Positions 44,384 through 52,889 of a stretch of DNA of 64,000 nucleotides are shown piece by piece. Source of the DNA: Brevibacillus aydinogluensis (GTDB lineage: Bacteria; Bacillota; Bacilli; Brevibacillales; Brevibacillaceae); assembly GCF_031954365.1 (NCBI RefSeq), contig NZ_JAUSVZ010000009.1; one strand, written 5' to 3'. The notes beneath the pieces were generated by a model that was not told the DNA's origin, searched no databases, and worked only from the letters and a program-made list of their open reading frames with translations. How positions within the stretch are numbered: the stretch's first letter is position 1; each line of letters starts with the position of its first letter. The translations under genes were made by a program, and so were the position numbers.

Positions 44384-45214
44384 CTAGTCCTGCACGAATT
44401 CGATAGTCTTTACCTGGAATTGATCCTTTGCAAACTGATAGGTGATGTGAAACTGTCCCACGACATGCGCCGGCGACAACTGCGCGGGGACACGGGCGAG
44501 CAGCGCGTCTCCCTTCGTTTCATAGGTCACGATGCCGCCGATCCCAAGAGACGAAAACCAGGTGGATGGTTCCGCAGGGATTTTGTTTGCGGGGATCACT
44601 GTTGTCTTTCCGCCGACTGTAATCTCGACTTGTTCCTTGGTGACCTTGCTTGTCATGTGTTGCTTCAACGTCTCGACCGGATCAGGAACCTTTCGTTCCT
44701 CCCATGTGTCCGGTTGAAGGACGTGGACGTCCTGGGTCAGTGCTCCGGTTCCATATCCGGTCGTCAGAATGAAGATCAGCTCGTTTTTTCCGTCACCCGT
44801 CAAGTCTTTGGATTCGATCGTTGGCGCGTAGCTGGGGTTTGTTACGCTTTTCCAGTCAAACAGCTTGAATTGGCCCTGGTGTTCTGCCAGCAGCGGAGTA
44901 TACAGGCCATCTTTTTCTTTCAGGGCATAGAGCGTGGTCTGGTCTTGCTGCAAACGGGCGATCGGTGTTGGCCCTTCCGGTGTCCTGACGATCACCGACC
45001 TCTGTTTGCTGTCCCAGTTCACTTCAGCGCCCATCGCCTCCGACACCGCACGAACGGGAACCATGACACGACCGTTGATAATCTGCGGCGCCACATCCGT
45101 TTCGACTTTTTTGCCGTTGACGATCAATGCGATGGTATCCGAGCTTTTCGCAAGTGCCCAACCGCCGACAGATGCCAGTGAGGCGCACAATGCAGCCGCT
45201 ACCCATTTTTTCAT
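44384..45214 (-). CDS. exported stalk-domain (copper amine oxidase N-like) protein
   Basis: This 276-residue protein has a signal peptide (MKKWVAAALCASLASVGGWALA), then a stalk domain (IALIVNGKKVETDVAPQIIN, RVMVPVRAVSEAMG, VNWDSKQRSVIV). A C-terminal region contains DLTGDGKNELIFILTTGYG, an FG-GAP/EF-like calcium-type loop. It is probably an extracellular wall-associated or VCBS-like protein of unknown function. The start at 45214 is used with GAGGATG upstream; a TTG three codons earlier is possible. Confidence 0.75.
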   Translation of the reverse strand: MKKWVAAALCASLASVGGWALAKSSDTIALIVNGKKVETDVAPQIINGRVMVPVRAVSEAMGAEVNWDSKQRSVIVRTPEGPTPIARLQQDQTTLYALKEKDGLYTPLLAEHQGQFKLFDWKSVTNPSYAPTIESKDLTGDGKNELIFILTTGYGTGALTQDVHVLQPDTWEERKVPDPVETLKQHMTSKVTKEQVEITVGGKTTVIPANKIPAEPSTWFSSLGIGGIVTYETKGDALLARVPAQLSPAHVVGQFHITYQFAKDQFQVKTIEFVQD

Positions 45215-45529
45215 CGGAATCAATCATCCTCTCGCTTGGTTTGCACAAACAAACAATCCCTATTATAGCTATCAATCCCTTCTATTTCCAGATCGCGAGC
45301 GGCGTCGTAACGCAGTGGGTGTCAAGTCTCATGCTGCTGAAAAAGAACCTGTCCGCGTGAAGCAGGGGCGAACAAGAGTCCCTGTACGCGACTTCAGGAG
45401 GCGGCATGTGACTGCACGGCCAAAATTCCGCGTTTCTCCGATCACGTTTGTCCGTTTCGGAAGATAGAAAGATAGCATTATATAGCAGTGTGAAAGGATC
45501 CTTTCACGATCAAAAAAGGGGGTGACACC
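45215..45529. other. intergenic region
   Basis: No gene is supported; longer ORFs across it are antisense to the stalk-domain gene. The last 40 bp carry the palindrome described separately and an AT-rich stretch (GCATTATATAG) that may be a promoter, possibly sporulation-specific. Confidence 0.4.
45490..45507. promoter_or_regulatory. perfect 18-bp palindrome upstream of DUF4183 gene
   Basis: GTGAAAGGATCCTTTCAC is fully symmetric and lies 22 bp before the first DUF4183 start codon, next to the AAAAAAGGGGG ribosome-binding site. It may be an operator or an mRNA 5' hairpin. Confidence 0.5.
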
Positions 45530-45814
45530 ATGCCGATCATCAAGCCGTTTATGACCTCGCTGCGGTTTACGTCCACGATTGGAGCCGGAACGGGTACGGG
45601 GGCCACGTTTGCGATTGCCGCAACCGCCTTCAACGACGACACGGGCGCAGCCGCCACGGCGTTTCCGAGTTCGTTTGCTTTCTACAACCTCTACATCAAC
45701 GGCGTGCTTCAGCCGGGGAATACCTCGACCGTCACCACGACATCCATCACCATTCCGGATGGCGATGCCGAAAACCCCGCTACGCCGGTTATTGTTGAGT
45801 TTGTGGTAAACTAG
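45530..45814 (+). CDS. DUF4183 protein
   Basis: This 94-residue protein is a single DUF4183 domain (FYNLYINGVLQPGNTSTV, ending VIVEFVVN). It is rich in Thr, Ala and Gly before the domain. Such domains occur in surface or spore-associated proteins of Bacillales, often beside collagen-like repeats; the function is unknown. AAGGGGGTG precedes the ATG. A second DUF4183 gene lies 150 bp downstream. Confidence 0.72.
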   Translation: MPIIKPFMTSLRFTSTIGAGTGTGATFAIAATAFNDDTGAAATAFPSSFAFYNLYINGVLQPGNTSTVTTTSITIPDGDAENPATPVIVEFVVN

Positions 45815-45968
45815 GCACGGGTTGGGGGAAACAGGGCTTGCCCGAAGGCTGGATTGCTGGGGTCAGGCCCTTTTCTCCTGTTTCAGAAAGGATCAACTCT
45901 CAAAGTTCCAGCCTGCCGACAAGCGGGAAAGAGAACAGCAGGGTCATGTTGGAAAAGGAGGTTCACCC

Positions 45969-46373
45969 ATGCATAATCGGGTCAGACATTATGTGGTCAC
46001 AAGGGACATCAACCCCAAAAATCAGGCGGGGTGCAGTCCGCTGGCGTTGATGGGGCCGTTGGGCTGCCCGCTAATCTTTCCGCGCCAGCCGTCTGCTCCG
46101 CAGAGTCCGACGCTGCTGAGAGGCGAAACGTTTCAATATACGGCGATTGCTGACGGTGTAAAAAACGTGTATACCAGCGGAGATGCGGTGCTCCAATTCA
46201 GTACATCCGGCATTCTTGATCCCGGCACGTTCACGTTCGCCAGTCTATTTATCAATGGCATCCTCCAGCCGCCCAACTCCTATGTGATTCAGCCGGGAAT
46301 CCTGATCCTGAGCGACGTTCCGGTACAAGGCGCTCCGATTATCATTCAATTTGTGAGAATCATCTCTCAATAA
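45969..46373 (+). CDS. DUF4183 protein
   Basis: This 134-residue protein has a C-terminal DUF4183 domain (FASLFINGILQPPNSYVI, IIIQFVRIIS) and an N-terminal Pro/Cys-containing region. AAAAGGAGG before ATG at 45969 sets the start; the longer open frame upstream lacks a site. It is paralogous to 45530-45814, so the pair probably arose by duplication and may co-assemble on the cell or spore surface. Confidence 0.7.
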   Translation: MHNRVRHYVVTRDINPKNQAGCSPLALMGPLGCPLIFPRQPSAPQSPTLLRGETFQYTAIADGVKNVYTSGDAVLQFSTSGILDPGTFTFASLFINGILQPPNSYVIQPGILILSDVPVQGAPIIIQFVRIISQ

Positions 46374-46449
46374 TTTCTCCTTTGCCGGGATTGAATCGTA
46401 AGCGGAGAGGGCAGGGGAACTTCGTCCTTTCTTTCGCTTTTGGAAATAC

Positions 46450-46478
46450 TTGACAACTGCGTATCACAGCACTACAAT
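46450..46478 (+). promoter_or_regulatory. sigma-A promoter of the BlaI-like gene
   Basis: TTGACA (46450-46455), 17-bp spacer, TACAAT (46473-46478). The -10 box lies inside the BlaI-type operator. Confidence 0.85.
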
Positions 46479-46486
46479 CTGTAGTG
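46470..46486. promoter_or_regulatory. BlaI/MecI-type operator 1
   Basis: CACTACAATCTGTAGTG is a perfect inverted repeat with the TACA/TGTA half-sites typical of BlaI/MecI/CopY repressors, overlapping the -10 box of the repressor's own promoter. Confidence 0.82.
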
Positions 46487-46501
46487 GGAGGTTGTACCAT
46501 C

Positions 46502-46915
46502 ATGAAAATTCTCACCTTCAAATGTCATGAGAGGGGGCTGAACCGGTTCTTCGGACCGCTGGAAGCAAAGGTGATGGATGTGCTGTGGAGCGGTTCGGAA
46601 ATGAGCATAAAGGACGTCCAGAAAAAGCTGGAGCGGGAGAAACACCTGAATTTCAACACCGTCATGACCGTCATCAACCGTTTGGTGGAGAAGGGGGTCC
46701 TGGTGAAGCGAACGGAGGGAAGAACTTCCCTGTACCGTCCGGTGCTGTCGCGGGAGGAATTCATGGAGACGCAATCCAGGGAATTGACGCATGAGCTGAT
46801 GGATGAGTTTGGTCCGCTGGTGGTCAACCACATGCTCGACGCCTTGGATGAAGTGGATCAGGAACTTCTGGACAAGCTGGAAGAAAAACTGAAGCAGTGG
46901 AAAAAGGAAACGTAA
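46502..46915 (+). CDS. BlaI/MecI/CopY-family repressor
   Basis: This 137-residue winged-helix repressor has GPLEAKVMDVLWS, MSIKDVQKKLE, NFNTVMTVINRLVEKGVLVK and LYRPVLSREEF. These proteins dimerise on TACA-N-TGTA operators and are released by proteolysis after signalling by a M56 membrane peptidase. The next gene, 3 bp downstream, encodes such a peptidase. GGGAGG precedes ATG at 46502. Confidence 0.93.
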   Translation: MKILTFKCHERGLNRFFGPLEAKVMDVLWSGSEMSIKDVQKKLEREKHLNFNTVMTVINRLVEKGVLVKRTEGRTSLYRPVLSREEFMETQSRELTHELMDEFGPLVVNHMLDALDEVDQELLDKLEEKLKQWKKET

Positions 46916-46918
46916 GCG

Positions 46919-47770
46919 ATGTGGGAAAAGCGATCAAAGGTGATGTTTGGCTCGTCGGTTCTGATTGCAGGTGTCCTGCTCGTTCAAATGGGGTTGTACG
47001 CGATGAAGGTGCTGGCCGGGTGGGACCTGCATTTCAACCTGGTGGACGTATGCTCCGCGTTGATTCGGACGTACTTTATTCCTGAACTCGCCTACGTCCT
47101 CGACGCTTTGGTCTTTTATACGCTGTTCTTCCTGGTCGCTGCGCTCGTCAGGCAGATCGTCCTCTCCGCGAGAACCTATAAGCGATTGCGGCATCTTCGG
47201 CATGAAGGGCACTGCACCGCGCTCAATCAAGCGTTTTGCGGCAGCAGGGGGGAAGAGGCGATTCTGGTGGTGGAACACCCGGCACCGGTTGCCTTTACGA
47301 TGGGCATGTGGAAGCCCCGCATAATCCTCTCCACCGGGTTGGTGAAGCTGCTTGACCACAACGAGCTGAAAGCGGTCATCTATCACGAAATGTTTCATCA
47401 AAAGCATCGGGACCCGGTCAAAACGTTCGTCTTGTCCCTGGTCGCTGCGGTGATGTGGTACCTGCCGATCCTCAAATGGTTCAGACATCACTACAACATC
47501 GCCAGGGAAGTGCTGGCGGACCATTACGCGGTGAACCGGCTGGGATCGGGGCAGGACCTGGGAGGCGCCCTGGTCAAAATGCTGAAATACGGACGAACGG
47601 CTCCGGTGCAGGCTGCCGTCTCCTTTTCCGACACGTCGATTAACTACCGGATCCTGCGGCTGCTCGACCCGGACATGGACATTCCGTTGAGGCTGCCGTT
47701 TGCGCCGACGATGATTTCGGTGCAGGTGCTGCTTTTGCTGTGTTCCCTGTTTCTGATCGAATTCTCCTGA
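46919..47770 (+). CDS. M56-family (BlaR1/MecR1-like) membrane metalloprotease without sensor domain
   Basis: This 283-residue membrane protein has several hydrophobic segments and the gluzincin motif YHEMFHQKH (HExxH) followed by REVLADHYAV with the third ligand Glu. It lacks the C-terminal penicillin-binding sensor of BlaR1, ending in one more hydrophobic helix. The signal is thus not obviously a beta-lactam; it may be envelope or redox stress. It is coupled to the BlaI-like repressor upstream. Confidence 0.88.
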   Translation: MWEKRSKVMFGSSVLIAGVLLVQMGLYAMKVLAGWDLHFNLVDVCSALIRTYFIPELAYVLDALVFYTLFFLVAALVRQIVLSARTYKRLRHLRHEGHCTALNQAFCGSRGEEAILVVEHPAPVAFTMGMWKPRIILSTGLVKLLDHNELKAVIYHEMFHQKHRDPVKTFVLSLVAAVMWYLPILKWFRHHYNIAREVLADHYAVNRLGSGQDLGGALVKMLKYGRTAPVQAAVSFSDTSINYRILRLLDPDMDIPLRLPFAPTMISVQVLLLLCSLFLIEFS

Positions 47771-47776
47771 ATTTTT

Positions 47777-47806
47777 TTGACCGCTTACACTACAGGTTGT
47801 AGTTAG
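47777..47806 (+). promoter_or_regulatory. promoter with BlaI-type operator 2 upstream of doxX
   Basis: TTGACC (47777-47782), 17-bp spacer, weak TAGTTA. ACTACAGGTTGTAGT (47789-47803) between the boxes has the same half-sites as operator 1, so the DoxX gene is predicted to belong to the same BlaI regulon. Confidence 0.72.
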
Positions 47807-47828
47807 AAAATCATGGGAGGAAATGGCG

Positions 47829-48236
47829 ATGATTCAACAAAACGGATTCGGCTCTTTCATTGTTCGCGTGGTGCTGGGGGTGATCTTTTTTGCGCATGGC
47901 CTGCAGAAGTTTCAAGGCGGCCTCGACAAGACGGCAGGGTTCTTTGAAAGCGTCGGCATCCCCGGCTTTCTGGCCTATGTCGTGGCGTTTCTCGAAGGGA
48001 TCGGCGGCATCTGCCTGGTGCTTGGCCTGGGCACGCGGATCATCGCCGGGGCTTTCGTCGTCATCATGCTGGGCGCGATTGTTACCGTAAAGCTGAAAGG
48101 CGGATTTCTCGGCGGGTACGAATTGGACGTGGCCCTGATGGCGATGGGGCTGCACCTGCTGATCAGCGGCAGCCCGGCGCTTGCGCTGGACAACCTGTTC
48201 CTTGGGCGGTCCAAGGAAGCGGAGCAGCGGGCGTAG
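47829..48236 (+). CDS. DoxX-family membrane protein
   Basis: This 135-residue protein has four transmembrane helices and the DoxX pattern VVLGVIFFAHGLQKFQGG, FLEGIGGICLVLGLGTR and YELDVALMAMGLHLLISG. DoxX proteins are linked to oxidative stress and sulfur/thiol metabolism. ATG at 47829 gives proper spacing to GGGAGG. Its promoter carries a BlaI-type operator, tying it to the adjacent repressor/protease pair. Confidence 0.87.
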   Translation: MIQQNGFGSFIVRVVLGVIFFAHGLQKFQGGLDKTAGFFESVGIPGFLAYVVAFLEGIGGICLVLGLGTRIIAGAFVVIMLGAIVTVKLKGGFLGGYELDVALMAMGLHLLISGSPALALDNLFLGRSKEAEQRA

Positions 48237-48261
48237 CGATTGCACCGGTGAGACCATGAAT

Positions 48262-48278
48262 GGAGGGGCATCCCCCTC
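48262..48278 (+). terminator. terminator stem-loop, proximal copy
   Basis: GGAGGGG-CAT-CCCCCTC, after the doxX-like gene and without a U-tract. It is more similar to the reverse complement of the distal copy than to its direct sequence. Confidence 0.65.
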
Positions 48279-48280
48279 TT

Positions 48281-48584
48281 CAGACTGTAGGCAAACCGAT
48301 TGTATCGAAGGAGAAGCATGTTTCCAGGCAGAGCGACTTGTGAGCCCAACCGAGCGGAGCAGCGATTTGCGGGAAAAAGGAGCGCCACCTCTGAATGGGC
48401 TGCAAAGCGATGCGGCTTTGGCGATCCCCCGCAAATCGGTGCGGAGCGGGCAGTCTCTGCTTCCCGGCTGGGCGTTGACTGGGCCCCGCCGAACGCGAGC
48501 GTTAGCTTGTGTTCGGTGGGTAAAGCACGGAGCGGATGCCGGAAATGTGCTTCTCCCCCCAGCAGTCACTTTGTCTACACACTG
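48281..48584 (+). repeat. type I terminator-associated repeat, copy 3
   Basis: This 304-bp element runs from CAGACTGTAGGCAA to TTGTCTACACACTG. It is full length and matches 1534-1832 over its whole interior in inverse orientation, including the block missing from 35793-36046. Internal stems GCGATTTGCGGG/CCCGCAAATCG and CCGCCGAAC/GTTCGGTGG are intact. Confidence 0.85.
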
Positions 48585-48609
48585 AGGAGGGGGGATGCCC
48601 CTCCTTTTT
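48585..48609. terminator. terminator, distal copy with U-tract
   Basis: AGGAGGGG...CCCCTCC followed by TTTTT. It lies between the doxX-like gene and the convergent MBL-fold gene. Confidence 0.78.
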
Positions 48610-48620
48610 CTTGCGCGGCT

Positions 48621-49286
48621 TTACCCGTACATGCGCATATACTCCGCCACCTGCTCCCCGGCCGCAAACACCGGTCCGCTGTGACAAACCTCCAGCCGCC
48701 TGGGCATCAGCTCCCGCACGATGGCGCTGCTTTTCACCGCTTCCGCCATGTCCGCCGTGAACATCGGCATTGGTCGGCGGAGCTGTCCGTTTTTGGAGGT
48801 AAACAGGTCGCCGGCGAGCAGCACGCGGTCCTGCTCATGATAGTAGACGACGTGACCGGGGGAGTGGCCGGGGGTCAGATACGGCTTCAGGCCGGCGATG
48901 GGTTGGAGCTGTCCGTCCGCGCTTTCGGCGAGCGGTGCCGCCAGTCCTGCGGCAACGTTGCGCTCCGGTTTCTTGCGGCGGGGATACGGCAGCGCTCCTT
49001 CCATGTAGGGAATCTCGATGCGGTGTGCGTATACGGGAACGGCGTATTTGTCCAGAATCCCCCTGATCGCCCCGACGTGGTCGGAATGGCCGTGCGTGAG
49101 CAGGATGCGCCGCAGCGGACCGGCGTTCAACCTGTCGATAAACCGCAAAATGCCGGCGGTCATGAACGGCAGGCCGGCGTCGACAAGCGTGACGCCGTCG
49201 TCAGCGGTAACGACCCAGACGCGCACGGGGATCAGCAGCCACGCCTTGAGGCTCCAAATGTGCTCGGAGATTTGTTCCGCCTTCAT
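48621..49286 (-). CDS. MBL-fold metallo-hydrolase
   Basis: This 221-residue enzyme has metallo-beta-lactamase fold motifs VDAGLPF, THGHSDHVGA (HxHxDH), TPGHSPGHVV and LAGDLF. This subgroup contains glyoxalase II-like and lactonase-like hydrolases; the substrate is unknown. It follows the TetR gene with no gap, so the two are translationally coupled and the repressor probably controls it. Confidence 0.86.
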   Translation of the reverse strand: MKAEQISEHIWSLKAWLLIPVRVWVVTADDGVTLVDAGLPFMTAGILRFIDRLNAGPLRRILLTHGHSDHVGAIRGILDKYAVPVYAHRIEIPYMEGALPYPRRKKPERNVAAGLAAPLAESADGQLQPIAGLKPYLTPGHSPGHVVYYHEQDRVLLAGDLFTSKNGQLRRPMPMFTADMAEAVKSSAIVRELMPRRLEVCHSGPVFAAGEQVAEYMRMYG

Positions 49287-49925
49287 CTACGCACCACTTC
49301 CTTTTGTCGCGGTATGGTGAAATCCGGCCAGCAGGACGTCCCAGGCGAGGTCAAACGTGGGTTCCAGCCGCTTCAGCAGGTGGTCGAGCGGCTCGGCGGA
49401 GTGGGTGTACGTTCCGATGATTCCATACAGGGTAAAGAAATAGATGCGGGTGTAGGCCAGCACCCGATCGTCCGGCGTATCCGGCGGCAGACACGCCCGG
49501 ACCGCCTGCCTGAGCAGGCCGAACAACCGGTTCCGAATCTGCTGGACCTCCAGCGCCGGCGTCTCTTCGTCAACGCGGGACGCTTTTGCCATGAAAAAAA
49601 TCGTGTACATGTTCCGGTTCGCCAGACAAAAGCGGACGAATGTCCGGGTGACTGCCTGCAGGCTGTCTGCGGGAGCGAGCGTTTGGTCGCGCAGGAAGGC
49701 CTCCATCTGCTGGTGCAGGGATTGCAGCGGTTCCATGGAGAGATGGTGAAGGAGCGCCTCTTTGTCCTTGAAGTACAGGTAGATGGTCGTGTGGGAGCAT
49801 CCAGCCTGTTTGGCGATCTCCCGCATGGTCACGGCGTCAAAACCGCGTTCGGCAAACAGCGTTCCGGCTGCTGCCAATATCGCCCGTCGCGTCTCCTCGG
49901 AACGGATTTCCTGTCTGTTCGGCAT
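49287..49925 (-). CDS. TetR-family transcriptional regulator
   Basis: This 212-residue protein has an N-terminal TetR HTH (TRRAILAAAGTLFAERGFDA, MREIAKQAGCSHTTIYLYF) and a helical ligand-binding domain. The start is set at 49925 after AAAGGAG; the longer frame runs through the operator region. The stop abuts the MBL-fold gene start. A strong palindrome lies 36 bp upstream, consistent with autoregulation. Confidence 0.9.
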   Translation of the reverse strand: MPNRQEIRSEETRRAILAAAGTLFAERGFDAVTMREIAKQAGCSHTTIYLYFKDKEALLHHLSMEPLQSLHQQMEAFLRDQTLAPADSLQAVTRTFVRFCLANRNMYTIFFMAKASRVDEETPALEVQQIRNRLFGLLRQAVRACLPPDTPDDRVLAYTRIYFFTLYGIIGTYTHSAEPLDHLLKRLEPTFDLAWDVLLAGFHHTATKGSGA

Positions 49926-49961
49926 GGGAATTCTCGCTCCTTTCATGTGATTGGACATATG

Positions 49962-49990
49962 ATAACCAATGGTTAGTAACCGTTGGTTAT
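49962..49990. promoter_or_regulatory. TetR-type operator
   Basis: ATAACCAATGGTTA-G-TAACCGTTGGTTAT is a 29-bp palindrome with one internal mismatch. Each half itself contains AACC/GGTT repeats, and a further half-site follows near 49994. It is placed to control the TetR/MBL operon. Confidence 0.82.
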
Positions 49991-50090
49991 AAAATAACCG
50001 ATGGTAACCTTGGCTGTCAATCTGGTATGTGCCAGATGAGATAGTGACATAGGCGTCTGGTGTTCGTATGTATGTAAGTGTAAATCCTAC

Positions 50091-50119
50091 TTGACCTATC
50101 GGTTTTTGTATCATATAAA
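50091..50119 (+). promoter_or_regulatory. sigma-A promoter of tcyP
   Basis: TTGACC (50091-50096), 17-bp spacer, TATAAA (50114-50119), about 60 bp before the start codon. Confidence 0.7.
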
Positions 50120-50180
50120 TGTATTGTTCCGCATCGGAGCGGAATCAGGAAGTCATGCCGGACAATCGGAGGGAATTATC

Positions 50181-51569
50181 ATGCTGACGTTGTTGTCCAT
50201 TGTAAACATTGTGTTCATGCTGCTTCTGATGGCCGGATTGTATGCCATGCAGAAGAAGCATGTGTCGTTTTCCAAACGCGTCTTTGCCGCTCTGGGGGCA
50301 GGGATCGTTTTCGGTCTGATCCTGCAGGCTGTATACGGCATCAAGTCGGACGTACTGCAGACGTCGATCGACTGGTTCAACATTGTGGGGAAAGGCTACG
50401 TCAAACTGCTGCAAATGATTGTCATGCCGCTGGTCTTTCTCTCCATTTTGGCTGCCTTTACCAAAATGAAGCTGTCCGCGAACATCGGGAGGATCAGCAC
50501 GCTGATTCTCGTCATCCTGGTGGGCACGACCGCAGTGGCCGCAGCTATCGGGATTGGCTTCACATTCGCGTTTGACCTGGACGGCGTGCAGCTGCAGCAG
50601 GGAGCAGCGGAGACTGCGCGCATCGAGCAGGTGGAGCAGAAGCTGGGCGAGCTGCAAACGATGACGCTGCCGCAAAAAATCCTGGAGCTGCTGCCGGCCA
50701 ACCCGTTCCAGGATTTCACGGGAGCACGCCCGACGTCGACGATCGCCGTCGTCATCTTTGCCGCCATCATTGGCCTGGCGTTTTTGGGAGTGAAGCGGAA
50801 GCATCCTGACCATGCCGAACAATTCGCCGGCATCGTCGACACGTTTTACACGGTCTTAATGAGGGTGGTGACGCTCATCTTGCGTCTGACACCCTACGGC
50901 GTACTGGCGATCATGACACGGGTGACCGCCACCAGTGACTACGAAGCCATCTGGAACCTGGGCAAATTTGTCGTGGCGTCGTATGCGGCCCTGCTCGTCA
51001 TGTTTGCCGTTCATTTGCTGCTGCTGGCTCTGGCGGGATTAAATCCCCTCACCTTTGTGAGAAAGGCGTTCCCTGTGCTGACTTTCGCCTTTACATCCAG
51101 GACCAGCGCGGGTACGCTGCCGCTTAACGTCAAGACGCAGACGGACGAACTGGGAGTGCCGGAGGGCATTGCCAACTTCGCCGGGTCGTTTGGTCTGTCC
51201 ATCGGCCAAAACGGCTGCGCGGGAATCTATCCGGCGATGCTGGCCGTAATGGCGGCTCCTGTTGCCGGCGTCGATCCGCTTTCGCCGTCGTTCATTCTGA
51301 CGCTGATTCTCGTCGTTGCGCTCAGTTCGTTCGGCGTAGCGGGCGTTGGCGGCGGTGCGACATTTGCCGCTCTGATGGTGCTGTCGACGATGAATCTGCC
51401 GGTGGCGATCGTCGGGCTGCTGATCTCCGTCGAGCCGCTCATCGACATGGGCCGGACGGCTCTCAACGTAAGCGGCAGCATGACGGCCGGCCTGCTTACC
51501 AGCAGAGTGACCGGTGAGCTGGATTATGACGTGTACAACGAAACGAAACAGCTGCCGGCTGAGGCGTGA
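50181..51569 (+). CDS. tcyP: L-cystine:cation symporter TcyP
   Basis: This 462-residue member of the dicarboxylate/amino acid:cation symporter family has nearly the length of B. subtilis TcyP. Landmarks are GKGYVKLLQMIVMPLVFLSI, FTSRTSAGTLPLNV, GQNGCAGIYPAMLAV and DMGRTALNVSGS, the latter in the conserved TM8 motif region. It imports L-cystine as a sulfur source. Its neighbour, metAA, also belongs to sulfur amino-acid metabolism. ATG at 50181 follows CGGAGGG. Confidence 0.88.
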   Translation: MLTLLSIVNIVFMLLLMAGLYAMQKKHVSFSKRVFAALGAGIVFGLILQAVYGIKSDVLQTSIDWFNIVGKGYVKLLQMIVMPLVFLSILAAFTKMKLSANIGRISTLILVILVGTTAVAAAIGIGFTFAFDLDGVQLQQGAAETARIEQVEQKLGELQTMTLPQKILELLPANPFQDFTGARPTSTIAVVIFAAIIGLAFLGVKRKHPDHAEQFAGIVDTFYTVLMRVVTLILRLTPYGVLAIMTRVTATSDYEAIWNLGKFVVASYAALLVMFAVHLLLLALAGLNPLTFVRKAFPVLTFAFTSRTSAGTLPLNVKTQTDELGVPEGIANFAGSFGLSIGQNGCAGIYPAMLAVMAAPVAGVDPLSPSFILTLILVVALSSFGVAGVGGGATFAALMVLSTMNLPVAIVGLLISVEPLIDMGRTALNVSGSMTAGLLTSRVTGELDYDVYNETKQLPAEA

Positions 51570-51632
51570 GGCACGCAGGCCGGCCGCACAGAGACAAGGA
51601 ACCCGCGATTGCACACGATCATGGCATCTGCC

Positions 51633-51661
51633 CCTGACCCGCTGGTGGTTGGGGGTTTTTG
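51633..51661 (+). terminator. probable terminator after tcyP
   Basis: CCCCTGACC and GGTTGGGGG can pair, with wobble pairs, before TTTTT. No S-box or T-box leader is visible between here and metAA. Confidence 0.5.
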
Positions 51662-51788
51662 CTGCACAAATTGTCATCATTTTCTTTCCTTGAACCTATT
51701 CTGGAAGCAGGAAAGAAAAGTATACTTGTCGAATTTGTCGGATTACTGTCTTGCGGACATCACTGCGACGGATGGAAGGGGGAGAACC

Positions 51789-52706
51789 ATGCCAATCAAA
51801 TTACCTGACGAACTGCCGGCAACAGAGATATTGGCAAGAGAAAACATTTTTGTCATGAAGGAAAGCAGGGCCTTTACGCAGGACATTCGGCCGCTGCGCA
51901 TCGTCATCCTGAATCTGATGCCGGTCAAACAGACGACGGAAACCCAGCTGCTCCGCCTTTTGGGGAACACGCCGCTGCAGGTGGAAATCGTTTTGCTCCA
52001 TCCCGGCAGCCACACCTCCAAAAACACCCCGGCTGAGCACCTGTCCACGTTTTACAAGACTTTTGAAGAGATCAAGGACGAAAAGTTTGACGGCATGATC
52101 ATCACCGGCGCGCCGGTTGAACAACTGCCGTTTCACGAGGTCACCTACTGGAAGGAACTGCAGCAGATTCTCGACTGGAAGCTGACCAACGTCACCTCCA
52201 CGCTGCATATCTGTTGGGGGGCGCAGGCGGGGTTGTACCATCATTTTGGCGTGCCCAAGCACCCGCTGCCCGAGAAGCTGTTCGGCGTCTTTGCGCACAC
52301 GGTAAACAAGCCAAACGTCAAGCTGTGCCGGGGATTTGACAGCGTGTTCTACATCCCCCACTCGCGCCATACGGAAAACCGGCGGGAGGACATCGAAAAG
52401 GTGGCCGAGCTGGAGATCCTTTCCGAATCGGAAGAAGCGGGCGTTTACATCGTGGCCACCAAGGACGGCCGGCAGATCTTTGTCACCGGCCACTCGGAAT
52501 ACGATCAGGGGACGCTGCGTGACGAGTACGAGCGCGACCGCAGCAAGGGCCTGGACATCGCCATTCCCAAAAACTATTTCCCCAACGACGATCCCAGCCA
52601 GCCGCCGGTGGTAAACTGGCGTGCCCATGCCAATCTGCTGTTTTCCAACTGGCTCAACTACTACGTCTACCAGGAGACGCCATACGACTGGAACGCCATC
52701 CGCTAG
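51789..52706 (+). CDS. metAA: homoserine O-acetyltransferase
   Basis: This 305-residue MetA-family enzyme has catalytic Cys in HICWGAQAGLYH and active-site Glu in GHSEYDQGTL. In GAPVEQLPF the residue at the position that separates succinyl- from acetyl-transferases is Glu, where E. coli MetA has Gly. This predicts acetyl-CoA as donor. It makes O-acetylhomoserine for methionine synthesis. ATG at 51789 follows AAGGGGGAG. Confidence 0.93.
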   Translation: MPIKLPDELPATEILARENIFVMKESRAFTQDIRPLRIVILNLMPVKQTTETQLLRLLGNTPLQVEIVLLHPGSHTSKNTPAEHLSTFYKTFEEIKDEKFDGMIITGAPVEQLPFHEVTYWKELQQILDWKLTNVTSTLHICWGAQAGLYHHFGVPKHPLPEKLFGVFAHTVNKPNVKLCRGFDSVFYIPHSRHTENRREDIEKVAELEILSESEEAGVYIVATKDGRQIFVTGHSEYDQGTLRDEYERDRSKGLDIAIPKNYFPNDDPSQPPVVNWRAHANLLFSNWLNYYVYQETPYDWNAIR

Positions 52707-52889
52707 CGCCGGAAGACGCCAACCATCCGGACTGCGGGTGGTTTCTTTTTTGGGGGAGTGGACAGACAGCGACAGTTCCCCGGGAAATCGAATGCGGACC
52801 TGGAGGCGGGAGCGGGAGGATTTCTGCGCGCGCTGACATGTGTGGTAAGCTGGAAGGACAGACAAGCTGCGCGAAGAGGGGGCAGAGCG

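Noticed and set aside
44934..45467. 177-codon ORF antisense to the stalk-domain gene, with a basic C-terminal tail
   Set aside because: The first half is a shadow of 44384-45214, there is no ribosome-binding site, and the basic tail matches nothing I recognise.
51570..51788. SAM riboswitch or T-box upstream of metAA
   Set aside because: No S-box core or T-box specifier/antiterminator pattern could be found; only a terminator-like hairpin after tcyP is visible.
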